A stretch of 14,684 bases of DNA from Darwinibacter acetoxidans_A (GTDB lineage: Bacteria > Bacillota > Limnochordia > Darwinibacteriales > Darwinibacteriaceae). Both the position numbers and the translations under genes were made by a program. Every line of letters starts with the position of its first letter. Position 1 is the stretch's first letter. The notes beneath the pieces were generated by a model. The model searched no databases, had not been told where the DNA came from, and saw nothing but the letters and a program-made list of their open reading frames with translations. Below, piece by piece: positions 7,202-14,020 of the stretch. The stretch spans positions 1-14,684 of the forward strand of contig JBHGWS010000028.1 of the NCBI GenBank assembly GCA_041936745.1, given 5' to 3'.

Positions 7202-10200
7202 CTAAAAATCATCTTCATCGTAGTCTTCATCGGCGTAATCATCTAGGTCTTCAAAAGAGACATCATCTTCGTCTTCACCGCCGTTATCATCTTCATCTTT
7301 ATCATCGTCGTCATCTTCGGCAGCGGATTCTTGGCGCTGAGTTGGTTTTGGCGACCGGGAGATCGTCGTGCTTGCGCCGCGGCCCCGAATATCAATGCCT
7401 AGTTCCCTCGCCATCTCACTGATGTCTTCTTCCTCTTCTTTAATTTCAATTTCCTGCTCGTTTTCGCCTAAAACACGCACATCTAAAGCCAAACTCTGCA
7501 GCTCTTTTATTAAAACCCTGAAGGACTCGGGCACACCCGGTTCGGGGATGTTTTCACCCTTGACAATCGCTTCGTAAGTTTTAACCCTGCCGACGACGTC
7601 GTCGGATTTAACCGTCAACATCTCCTGCAGAGTGTAAGCCGCACCATAGGCCTCCAGCGCCCACACTTCCATTTCCCCGAATCTTTGGCCGCCGAATTGA
7701 GCTTTGCCGCCCAAAGGCTGCTGCGTTACCAAAGAATAGGGCCCTGTGGAGCGGGCATGGATTTTATCATCAACTAAGTGGGCTAATTTTACAATATAAA
7801 TGATGCCCACGGTTACAGGGTTATCAAACGGTTCACCGGTCCGGCCGTCATAAAGAATGGTCTTGCCGTCCCGGCTCATCCCCGCCTTTTCCATCATGTC
7901 CATTACTTCTACTTCTGTGGCTCCATCAAAGACAGGTGTTGCCACGTGGATGCCTAAAAGCCTGGCGGCCATCCCTAAGTGGGTTTCCAAGATCTGCCCG
8001 ATATTCATCCGGGAAGGAACCCCCAAGGGGTTTAAAACGATTTGAACAGGAGTACCGTCAGGTAAGAACGGCATGTCTTCAACCGGCATAATCCGGGAGA
8101 TTACCCCTTTATTACCGTGGCGGCCGGCCATTTTATCGCCTTCGGAGATCTTTCTCTTCTGCGCAACATAACAGCGCACAAGGCGGTTGACCCCCGGCGC
8201 CAATTCATCGCCGTCTTCACGGGAAAACACTTTGATGTCGACAACTATGCCGCCCTCGCCGTGGGGGATCCGCAGTGATGTATCCCTCACTTCCCGGGCT
8301 TTTTCGCCAAAAATTGCCCGCAAGAGGCGTTCTTCCGCGGTTAATTCTGTTTCCCCTTTCGGCGTTACTTTACCGACTAAGATATCTCCCGGCTTGACTT
8401 CCGCCCCGATCCGCACAATGCCCCGATCGTCCAAGTTTTTCAGGCTGTCTTCCCCCACATTGGGGATATCCCGGGTGATTTCTTCCGGCCCCAGTTTTGT
8501 ATCGCGGGCCTGCGCCTCGTATTCTTCAATATGAATGGAGGTAAAGGTATCTTCTTTAACTAATTCTTCGCTCAGTAAAATAGCATCTTCGAAATTATAG
8601 CCTTCCCAAGGCATAAAAGCGACAACCACGTTTCGCCCCAAAGCAAGCTCGCCTTGATCGGTGGAAGGGCCGTCGGCTAAGAGATCGCCGGCCTTGACTT
8701 CCTGTCCGGCCACACAGCGCGGCTTTTGGTTGATGCAGGTTCCTTGGTTGGAACGTTCAAACTTTAGGAGAGGATAGCGCTCCCTGCCCCCTGCAGTTTT
8801 TACAACAATTTCCCTATTGGTAACCTTTTCCACAACGCCGTCGTTTTTGGCTAAAATAAGGGCGCCGGAATCAATAGCCGCTTTATATTCCATGCCTGTA
8901 CCAACGAGAGGCGCTTCCGCCTCCAAAAGAGGTACTGCTTGCCGCTGCATATTTGCCCCCATGAGGGCTCGGGCACCGTCATCGTTTTCTAAAAAGGGAA
9001 TCAAGGCTGTAGCTATACTGACGATTTGCTTTGGCGAAACATCCATAAATTCAACAAATTCCGCGGCAACGTTTTTAATCTCTTCTGCTTCCCTTACCGT
9101 AACCCGGTTGTTTGCAAACCGTCTATCTTCCCCCGTCGCCTCATTAGCTTGGGCAATGCGGAAAGCATCTTCTTCATCAGCGGTCAGGTATCTGATCTCA
9201 TCCGTGACCAAGCCGTCTTCAACGATGCGGTAAGGTGTCTCAATAAACCCGTATTCGTTAATCCGGGAATAAGTGGTCAAAGCACCGATCAGGCCGATAT
9301 TAGGCCCTTCCGGCGTTTCAATGGGGCACATCCTGCCGTAGTGGGAATGGTGCACGTCGCGCACTTCAAACCCGGCTCGATCCCTGGAAAGCCCGCCGGG
9401 GCCTAAGGCACTGAGCCTGCGTTTATGAGTTAACTCTGCTAAAGGATTGGTTTGATCCATAAATTGGGACAGCTGGCTGGAGCCGAAAAACTCTTTAATG
9501 GCCGCCACAACCGGCCGGATGTTAATCAAGGCCTGTGGAGTAATTATTTCCACATCTTGAATAGTCATGCGTTCCCGCACGACTCGTTCCATACGGCTTA
9601 AGCCGATCCGGAATTGATTCTGGAGTAATTCGCCGACGCTTTTCAGCCTGCGGTTGCCTAAATGGTCGATATCATCTACGTGGCCGATATCATAAGACAA
9701 CCCCACCATATAATTGATGGTGGCTAAAATGTCCGCGGGAGTAATGACGGTAACGTTGGGCCCCGGTTCTTCGTTGGCGAAAAGCCGGATTACCTGGTCG
9801 TCCCGCACAGACAGGTAGACTGCGTTAATACCCGCGGCGTGGATTTGTTCCGCTTTGCGGCGGGAAATAAGCTCACCTTTCAGCACAATCAATTCGCCCG
9901 TATTGGGATCGACAATATTTTCCGCCGCCGTCTTATTGACAAGCCGCTCTGTCAGCCGCAGCTTTTTATTAACTTTGTAACGGCCAACACCGGCCAAATC
10001 ATAGCGGCGCGGCTCATAAAAGAGCGTAGAAAAGAGGCTTCTGGCACTTTCTTCCGTTGGGGGTTCCCCCGGCCGCAGCCTTTTGTAAATTTCGATTAAG
10101 GCCTCTTCTTCCGAGCCTATGTTGTCCTTTTCCAAAGTGGACCGAATGATCGGCGCGTAATGAAAGGCTTCTAAAATCTCTGCATCGCTCCCTAAGCCCA

Positions 10201-10789
10201 GGGCGCGAATCAAGACGGTAACAGGCAGTTTTCTGGTCCGGTCAATCCGGACGGAGATAACTTCGTTGGAGTCCGTTTCAAACTCTAACCAAGCACCGCG
10301 GTTAGGTATGATGTTGGCGGAATATAATTTTTTGCCCGCGGTATCAACTTTATAGTTGAAATAAACACCGGGGGATCTGACCAACTGGCTGACAACGACG
10401 CGCTCGGAGCCGTTAATGATAAAGGTGCCGTGTTCCGTCATTAAGGGAAAATCACCCATAAAAACTTCCTGTTCTTTCACTTCACCCGTATCTTTGTTAA
10501 CCAGCCGAACCTGCACTCTCAGAGGCGCAGCGTAGGTTGCATCCCGATCTTTGCAGTCTTTTACGGTATACTTTGGTTTTCCAAAACTGTATTCCATAAA
10601 CTCCAAAACCAGATTGCCGGTGAAATCTTGAATAGGGGAAACATCATCGAACATTTCTCTTAAGCCTGTTTTCAAAAACCAATCATATGACTCGTGTTGG
10701 ATCTCGATCAAGTTAGGCATTTCAAGAACTTCATCAATTTTGCCAAAATTATGCCGTTTCCGCCGACTCGCTTGTTTCACTTCCACCAA
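7202..10789 (-). CDS. rpoB: DNA-directed RNA polymerase subunit beta
   Basis: The beta subunit forms the second half of the polymerase active-site cleft and binds rifampicin. The product has 1195 residues. The rifampicin pocket is easy to read: SSQLSQFMDQ at 437-446 and THKRRLSALGPGG from 454, with Q442, D445, H455, R458, S460 and L462 in place of E. coli Q513, D516, H526, R529, S531 and L533, all the sensitive form. KMAGRHGNKGV near residue 890 is the conserved catalytic-region motif. The last 42 residues are extremely acidic (27 Asp or Glu, one Lys). The start is a TTG at 10787-10789, six bases after AGAGGTGA; the next codon is GTG and is a possible alternative. The gene has its own promoter and a leader of about 180 nt, and is followed after 36 bases by rpoC. 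Confidence 0.99.
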   Translation of the reverse strand: MVEVKQASRRKRHNFGKIDEVLEMPNLIEIQHESYDWFLKTGLREMFDDVSPIQDFTGNLVLEFMEYSFGKPKYTVKDCKDRDATYAAPLRVQVRLVNKDTGEVKEQEVFMGDFPLMTEHGTFIINGSERVVVSQLVRSPGVYFNYKVDTAGKKLYSANIIPNRGAWLEFETDSNEVISVRIDRTRKLPVTVLIRALGLGSDAEILEAFHYAPIIRSTLEKDNIGSEEEALIEIYKRLRPGEPPTEESARSLFSTLFYEPRRYDLAGVGRYKVNKKLRLTERLVNKTAAENIVDPNTGELIVLKGELISRRKAEQIHAAGINAVYLSVRDDQVIRLFANEEPGPNVTVITPADILATINYMVGLSYDIGHVDDIDHLGNRRLKSVGELLQNQFRIGLSRMERVVRERMTIQDVEIITPQALINIRPVVAAIKEFFGSSQLSQFMDQTNPLAELTHKRRLSALGPGGLSRDRAGFEVRDVHHSHYGRMCPIETPEGPNIGLIGALTTYSRINEYGFIETPYRIVEDGLVTDEIRYLTADEEDAFRIAQANEATGEDRRFANNRVTVREAEEIKNVAAEFVEFMDVSPKQIVSIATALIPFLENDDGARALMGANMQRQAVPLLEAEAPLVGTGMEYKAAIDSGALILAKNDGVVEKVTNREIVVKTAGGRERYPLLKFERSNQGTCINQKPRCVAGQEVKAGDLLADGPSTDQGELALGRNVVVAFMPWEGYNFEDAILLSEELVKEDTFTSIHIEEYEAQARDTKLGPEEITRDIPNVGEDSLKNLDDRGIVRIGAEVKPGDILVGKVTPKGETELTAEERLLRAIFGEKAREVRDTSLRIPHGEGGIVVDIKVFSREDGDELAPGVNRLVRCYVAQKRKISEGDKMAGRHGNKGVISRIMPVEDMPFLPDGTPVQIVLNPLGVPSRMNIGQILETHLGMAARLLGIHVATPVFDGATEVEVMDMMEKAGMSRDGKTILYDGRTGEPFDNPVTVGIIYIVKLAHLVDDKIHARSTGPYSLVTQQPLGGKAQFGGQRFGEMEVWALEAYGAAYTLQEMLTVKSDDVVGRVKTYEAIVKGENIPEPGVPESFRVLIKELQSLALDVRVLGENEQEIEIKEEEEDISEMARELGIDIRGRGASTTISRSPKPTQRQESAAEDDDDDKDEDDNGGEDEDDVSFEDLDDYADEDYDEDDF

Positions 10790-10966
10790 ATGCCCTCACC
10801 TCTCCTTAGTTATATCCAAGAAATATGATTAAAAGCAAGGGTGCCCTCCCTCGCTTTAGTTATTGTCCTTTCCAACCTGCAAAAATAAATGCGAACTTAG
10901 CAGGATTCCCGCTATTTATGTTGAATAACTATTTAAGTAGGGTATGTTCTCCCCTCTTTTGCCACC
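10790..10966 (-). promoter_or_regulatory. Long 5' leader of rpoBC
   Basis: Between the predicted start near 10966 and the rpoB start codon lie about 177 nt with no open frame of note. A stem at 10832-10841 with 10848-10857 (10 bp with one G-U pair, 6-nt loop) sits 40 bases before the ribosome binding site. A weaker 5-bp stem joins CCTGC and GCAGG arms about 18 nt apart around 10876-10904. The first stem is followed by a mixed A/T stretch rather than a clean U-tract. I recognise no known riboswitch or ribosomal-protein leader here. The length suggests post-initiation control, but that is inference. Confidence 0.45.
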
Positions 10967-11000
10967 TATCAATGATATCATAGAGGTTTTTTGATGTCAA
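10965..11000 (-). promoter_or_regulatory. Sigma-A-type promoter for rpoBC
   Basis: A perfect -35 TTGACA (10995-11000) and a -10 TATCAT (10972-10977) are 17 bases apart. The -35 box starts two bases after the arm of the upstream hairpin (11003-11037), so terminator and promoter are packed end to end. Initiation is expected near 10965-10967. Confidence 0.82.
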
Positions 11001-11002
11001 GC

Positions 11003-11037
11003 AAATATAGGGCCCTCCTGAGGACGGCCCTATATTT
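11003..11037 (-). terminator. Hairpin terminator or attenuator after rplL
   Basis: Arms at 11003-11014 and 11026-11037 are perfectly complementary (12 bp) with an 11-nt loop that can pair further inside. On the minus strand the U-rich part is short (ATATTTGCTTG), so termination is probably incomplete and would let a fraction of rplJL transcripts reach rpoB, as in the rplL-rpoB attenuator known from E. coli. On the plus strand the stem is followed by TATATTTTTA, but no plus-strand gene is present to use it. Confidence 0.65.
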
Positions 11038-11052
11038 TTACATTATTTGCAC

Positions 11053-11421
11053 TTACTTAATTTCGACAGTTGCACCTGCTTCTTCCAGTTTCTCTTTGAT
11101 TTCTTCCGCTTCTTCTTTGGAAACGCCTTCTTTAACAGCATTAGGTGCTTCGTCCACTAAGGCTTTAGCATCTCTTAAGCTGAGAGCGGTAATCTCTCGG
11201 ACAGCTTTAATGACAGCAATCTTCTTCTCGCCGACACCGCTTAAGATTACGTCAAATTCGGTCTGCTCTTCCGCCGTTTCCGCTTCCGCCGCCGGTGCTG
11301 CCACAGCTGCAACGGGTGCTGCCGCGGATACGCCGAATTTTTCCTCCATAGCTTTTACCAATTCACTTAGTTCCAACACTGTCATATTTTCAATTGCTGC
11401 TAAAATTTCCTCTCTGGTCAT
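11053..11421 (-). CDS. rplL: 50S ribosomal protein L7/L12
   Basis: L7/L12 forms the flexible multi-copy stalk that recruits and stimulates EF-Tu, EF-G and other translational GTPases. The 122-residue product shows the normal three parts: an N-terminal dimerisation helix pair that binds L10 (residues 1-32), an alanine-rich hinge (33-50), and the globular C-terminal domain with EFDVILSGVGEKKIAVIKAV and LSLRDAKALVDEAP. The ATG at 11419-11421 is preceded at a good distance by AAAGGAGG. The gene starts 28 bases after rplJ, in the universal rplJ-rplL pair, so L10 feedback on the leader should control both. No rsmC-like methyltransferase gene follows it, unlike in B. subtilis; instead there is a hairpin and the rpoB promoter. 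Confidence 0.99.
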   Translation of the reverse strand: MTREEILAAIENMTVLELSELVKAMEEKFGVSAAAPVAAVAAPAAEAETAEEQTEFDVILSGVGEKKIAVIKAVREITALSLRDAKALVDEAPNAVKEGVSKEEAEEIKEKLEEAGATVEIK

Positions 11422-11449
11422 TCAAATTTCCTCCTTTATGGTCCGGCAC

Positions 11450-11974
11450 TTAGGCGCCGGCTTCCTTTTGCTCTCTAATCGCCTCTAAGGCGTAAACCAG
11501 CTTACGGATATTACCCTGCAGGACATTGGCCATGCCGCTGATGGGCCCCTGCATAGCACGGACCACCATCGATAAAAGCACCTCACGGCTGGGCAGGCCT
11601 GCCAGATTCCGTACCCCCTGGATATCCAACACCGAACCATCTAAAATGCCGCCTTTTATCTCAAGTTCACGGCTTTTTTTCGCAAATTCAGTGATGATCT
11701 TGGCAGCAGCCACCGGGTCCTCATATCCAAAAGCAAAGGCAGTGGGTCCGTTGAGCAGGGGAATCAAATCCTGCATAGCCAAATCTTCCGCTGCCAAAGT
11801 TGCTAGGGTGTTTTTAAAAACTTTGAATTCAACCCCCGCTTCCCGCAGCTCTTTGCGCAGAGCTGTCATCTCCGCCGCATTTAATCCGCGGTAGTCGGTA
11901 AGTACGCCCCCCTTGGCCCGGGAAAGGCGATCTTTAATTTCTTCCACAAGCGCTACTTTTTCCGGTCGAGCCAT
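11450..11974 (-). CDS. rplJ: 50S ribosomal protein L10
   Basis: L10 anchors the L7/L12 dimers to 23S rRNA at the GTPase centre and, in complex with L12, represses its own mRNA. The product has 174 residues, a normal length, starting MARPEKVALVEEIKDRLSRA and containing the conserved TDYRGL motif (near 26-31), FKVFKNTL and GPTAFAF stretches; the C-terminal helix that carries L12 lies after about residue 135. The ATG at 11972-11974 follows AGGAGGTGA by four bases. A longer reading frame back to 12061 is rejected, because it would translate through the attenuator stem. The gene is preceded by its own promoter and an L10-type leader, and is followed by rplL after 28 bases. Confidence 0.98.
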   Translation of the reverse strand: MARPEKVALVEEIKDRLSRAKGGVLTDYRGLNAAEMTALRKELREAGVEFKVFKNTLATLAAEDLAMQDLIPLLNGPTAFAFGYEDPVAAAKIITEFAKKSRELEIKGGILDGSVLDIQGVRNLAGLPSREVLLSMVVRAMQGPISGMANVLQGNIRKLVYALEAIREQKEAGA

Positions 11975-11990
11975 TCTTTCACCTCCTGGG

Positions 11991-12026
11991 AAAACAAAAA
12001 GGATCTGCCGCCCAAGGCGGAGATCC
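11991..12026 (-). terminator. Intrinsic attenuator in the rplJ leader
   Basis: The stem joins 12001-12006 plus 12008-12012 with 12016-12026 (11 bp with one bulged base, 3-nt loop) and is followed on the minus strand by TTTTTGTTTT (11991-12000). This is a canonical intrinsic terminator placed 16 bases before the rplJ start codon. Since it precedes the gene it should control, it is best read as the expression platform of the L10 leader. Confidence 0.88.
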
Positions 12027-12135
12027 CAAACTTGCACATTAAAGCAAGGCACTTTCTCCAACCTCGGCGGGCGAAATCTTTCTTTCAGCCCTGCCTGCTT
12101 TGGAGCAGGCCGGGCACCGGCTGTCTTCGGTTCTT
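12027..12135 (-). ncRNA. L10-type ribosomal protein leader
   Basis: The RNA upstream of the attenuator contains the elements expected for the L10 leader family: a purine-rich stretch with GAAAGAAAG, a strong helix (12093-12099 with 12104-12110, 7 bp with a 4-nt loop) inside an outer CAGCC/GGCTG stem, the CCGCCGAGG segment near 12061-12069, and a second small stem (12031-12035 with 12044-12048). L10, with L12, is known to bind this class of leader through a bulged or kink-turn-like helix and to lower rplJL expression. Position, composition and the adjoining terminator support the call. I could not run a covariance model, so the exact boundaries are approximate. Confidence 0.8.
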
Positions 12136-12151
12136 ATATTCAGTTATACAG

Positions 12152-12187
12152 CTTTTTTAGTATAACATGGCCTACGGTAGGGGTCAA
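12152..12187 (-). promoter_or_regulatory. Sigma-A-type promoter for rplJL
   Basis: The -35 box TTGACC (12182-12187) and the -10 box TATACT (12159-12164) have a 17-base spacer. The -35 box begins three bases after the rplA stop codon. A run of six A on the minus strand follows the -10 box, near the expected start. Confidence 0.85.
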
Positions 12188-12189
12188 CC

Positions 12190-12894
12190 CTATTTTAAGG
12201 CAGCTGTTTCTTGCGGGTTAAGTCTAACCCCCGGCCCCATCGTGCTGGCAAGGTATGCCCGGCGGACAAAAACGCCTCTGGCACTGGCGGGGCGGGCTTT
12301 AACTAAAGCATCCATAAATGCCGCTAAATTATCATAAAGCTGTTCTTCGCTGAAAGACGCCTTACCGATCGGTACATGCATTCCCGCTTCTTTATTGACG
12401 CGGTATTCAACTTTCCCCGCTTTTAATTCTTCCACCGCCCGGCCAACGTCCATAGTGACAGTGCCCGACCGGGGATTGGGCATTAAGCCGCGGGGGCCTA
12501 AGATGCGGCCGAGCCTGCCTACGACACTCATCATGTCAGGTGTGGCTACTGCCATATCAAAATCGGTCCAACCGCCTTCAATTTTTTCGGCTAAATCTTC
12601 AGCGCCGACAAAATCAGCGCCCGCTTCTTCGGCCTCGGCCGCTTTTTCGCCTTTGGCAAAGACTAAAACCCGAATATCGCGGCCCGTGCCGTGGGGCAGA
12701 ATAACCGTGCCCCGTACCTGCTGGTCCGCATGGCGGGGGTCAACGCCGAGTTTAAGGGCGATTTCCACCGTTTCATCGAAATTAGCGTTTGCACATTTTT
12801 TTACCAACGCAATGGCTTCCTTAGGCGAATAAAACTTTTCGCGATCAACGAGCTTAAAGTTTTCTTGATACCTTTTGCCTCGTCGTTTTGCCAT
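12190..12894 (-). CDS. rplA: 50S ribosomal protein L1
   Basis: L1 forms the mobile L1 stalk that moves deacylated tRNA out of the E site, and it is a classical translational repressor of its own operon. The 234-residue product starts MAKRRGKRYQENFKLVD and contains the domain I signatures GTVILPHGTG and the domain II stretch GRILGPRGLMPNPRSGTV, both diagnostic. The ATG at 12892-12894 lies seven bases after AAAGGAGG. An in-frame GTG or longer reading to 12939 is rejected: it lacks a ribosome binding site and would run through a regulatory hairpin. The gene is 59 bases after rplK. That spacer is almost filled by a hairpin resembling the L1 site of 23S rRNA, which ends directly at the ribosome binding site. 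Confidence 0.98.
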   Translation of the reverse strand: MAKRRGKRYQENFKLVDREKFYSPKEAIALVKKCANANFDETVEIALKLGVDPRHADQQVRGTVILPHGTGRDIRVLVFAKGEKAAEAEEAGADFVGAEDLAEKIEGGWTDFDMAVATPDMMSVVGRLGRILGPRGLMPNPRSGTVTMDVGRAVEELKAGKVEYRVNKEAGMHVPIGKASFSEEQLYDNLAAFMDALVKARPASARGVFVRRAYLASTMGPGVRLNPQETAALK

Positions 12895-12909
12895 TTTAAA
12901 TCCTCCTTT

Positions 12910-12939
12910 GTGGTGCGAGCGGAACGAAGTTCCTCCCAC
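12910..12939 (-). promoter_or_regulatory. L1-binding-site mimic before rplA
   Basis: Read on the minus strand, an outer stem GTGG/CCAC (12936-12939 with 12910-12913) is followed by an asymmetric internal loop, GA on the 5' side and GCTCGCA on the 3' side (12914-12920), then an inner stem GGAAC/GTTCC (12929-12933 with 12921-12925) and a 3-nt loop. The 5' strand GGTGGGAGG matches the L1 binding helix of 23S rRNA, in which a GGUGG/CCACC stem flanks an asymmetric loop. The 3' arm abuts the AAAGGAGG of rplA, so bound L1 should block initiation. The same design occurs before rplK. Confidence 0.72.
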
Positions 12940-12953
12940 CGATCTTCCTCATC

Positions 12954-13379
12954 TTAATCTTCTACGATAACGCCCATACTGCGGGCAGTGCCTTCGACCA
13001 TCCGCATTGCGTTTTCAATATTCGCCGCATTCAGATCAGGCATTTTCAATTCGGCAATTTCCCGAATCTGGCTCCGCTTAATCGTCCCTACCTTTTCCAG
13101 GTGGGGAACACCGGAACCGAGTTCAATGTTGGCAGCTTTTTTAATCAAAACCGATGCCGGCGGAGTCTTGGTGATAAAACTGAAAGTCCGGTCTTCGTAA
13201 ACCGTAATCACGACAGGGATAATCATACCCATTTGATTAGCGGTCCTTTCATTGAAGGCCTTGCAAAACTCCATAATATTAACACCGTGTTGGCCTAATG
13301 CCGGTCCCACCGGCGGCGCCGGGTTAGCTTTGCCTGCATTTACCTGCAATCTGATAATAGAACTTACTTTTTTTGCCAC
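12954..13379 (-). CDS. rplK: 50S ribosomal protein L11
   Basis: L11 binds the GTPase-associated centre of 23S rRNA (the thiostrepton site) together with L10 and is needed for RelA-type sensing of uncharged tRNA. The 141-residue product is full length. The N-terminal domain has the conserved AKKVSSIIRLQVNAGKANPA followed by PPVGPALGQHGVNIMEFCKA, with the prolines implicated in thiostrepton response. The C-terminal RNA-binding domain ends with NAMRMVEGTARSMGVIVED. The start is a GTG at 13377-13379 about nine bases after AAGGGGGTG. It lies 71 bases after nusG. I saw no separate promoter in that spacer, so it is probably transcribed from the rpmG promoter. The spacer holds the first of two L1-mimic hairpins. 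Confidence 0.99.
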   Translation of the reverse strand: MAKKVSSIIRLQVNAGKANPAPPVGPALGQHGVNIMEFCKAFNERTANQMGMIIPVVITVYEDRTFSFITKTPPASVLIKKAANIELGSGVPHLEKVGTIKRSQIREIAELKMPDLNAANIENAMRMVEGTARSMGVIVED

Positions 13380-13404
13380 GGCGCATACACCCCCTTAAAA
13401 TTTT

Positions 13405-13433
13405 GTGGTCTTGGCGGACAGACGTCCTCCCAC
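13405..13433 (-). promoter_or_regulatory. L1-binding-site mimic before rplK
   Basis: On the minus strand the outer stem GTGG/CCAC (13430-13433 with 13405-13408) encloses an asymmetric loop, GA (13428-13429) against GCCAAGA (13409-13415), then an inner stem GGAC/GTCC (13424-13427 with 13416-13419) and a 4-nt loop. The 5' strand GTGGGAGG equals that of the L1 site in 23S rRNA and that of the hairpin before rplA. The inner stem differs in sequence and length from the rplA copy but still pairs, which is covariation-like support. The rplK ribosome binding site begins about ten bases downstream. Confidence 0.72.
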
Positions 13434-13450
13434 TGACAAATCCGGATCCG

Positions 13451-13993
13451 TTAGAGCTTAGATACCTGATGGAAGTCGAGTTCAACCGGCGTATCACGCC
13501 CAAACATTGAAATATTTACCCGTATTTTTCCTTTATCCAAATTAATTTCCGTGATTGAACCTGTAAAATCGCGAAAAGGGCCGTCAGTAACTCTAACAGA
13601 TTCCCCCAGGGAAAATTCCGTTTTGGGGACTTCTACTCCCATATCCCGTAAAATGGTGTCAACCTCGTGTTCCTCCAAGGGGATTGGCTTGACACCGCTG
13701 CCCACAAAACCGGTAACACCGGGCGTATTGCGGACTACATACCAAGAATCATCCGTAACGATCATTTCCACCATTACGTAGCCGGGAAACACTTTACGCG
13801 GCGTGATCTTTTTCTTCCCGTCTTTATACTCCACCACGTCTTCCACAGGCACTATGACTTGGAAAATTTCTTCTTCCATGCCCATGGATTCAACTCGTTT
13901 TTCCAAATTGGCCTTGACCTTGTTTTCATAGCCGGAATATGTGTGTACTACATACCATAATCTGTTATCGTTCGCCTTTTCAGTATCATTCAT
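13451..13993 (-). CDS. nusG: Transcription elongation and antitermination factor NusG
   Basis: NusG binds the beta' clamp helices of RNA polymerase, modulates pausing and links transcription to Rho or to the ribosome. The 180-residue product has the NGN domain (about residues 12-105: LWYVVHTYSGYENKVKANLE, then FPGYVMVEM and NTPGVTGFVG) and a C-terminal KOW domain (about 128-180, with VRVTDGPFRDFTGSITEIN). The ATG at 13991-13993 gives an 11-residue extension before the conserved WYVVHTYSG core. The ribosome binding site is weak (AGGT only), so reinitiation after secE, 27 bases upstream, may matter. The gene sits between secE and rplK, the widespread order. Confidence 0.98.
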   Translation of the reverse strand: MNDTEKANDNRLWYVVHTYSGYENKVKANLEKRVESMGMEEEIFQVIVPVEDVVEYKDGKKKITPRKVFPGYVMVEMIVTDDSWYVVRNTPGVTGFVGSGVKPIPLEEHEVDTILRDMGVEVPKTEFSLGESVRVTDGPFRDFTGSITEINLDKGKIRVNISMFGRDTPVELDFHQVSKL

Positions 13994-14020
13994 TTTGAAG
14001 GGACCTATTCAAAGCGCCCC

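Noticed and set aside
10790..11052. A small gene (such as the rsmC-like methyltransferase found here in B. subtilis) between rplL and rpoB
   Set aside because: At 263 bases with no conserved open frame the spacer is too short and is filled by regulatory signals.
10991..11488. 165-codon plus-strand open frame over rplL
   Set aside because: Serine/alanine-rich composition results from reading the L7/L12 alanine-rich hinge on the wrong strand, and it crosses the hairpin after rplL.
11975..12061. N-terminal extension of rplJ by 29 codons
   Set aside because: It would be translated through the attenuator stem and lacks similarity to L10; the ATG at 11974 has a strong ribosome binding site.
12895..12939. 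N-terminal extension of rplA by 15 codons
   Set aside because: It overlaps the L1-mimic hairpin and has no ribosome binding site, whereas the ATG at 12894 has AAAGGAGG at good spacing.
13434..13450. Separate promoter for rplK in the nusG-rplK spacer
   Set aside because: A TTGTCA is present but no -10 box follows at acceptable spacing; the region folds as the L1-mimic hairpin.
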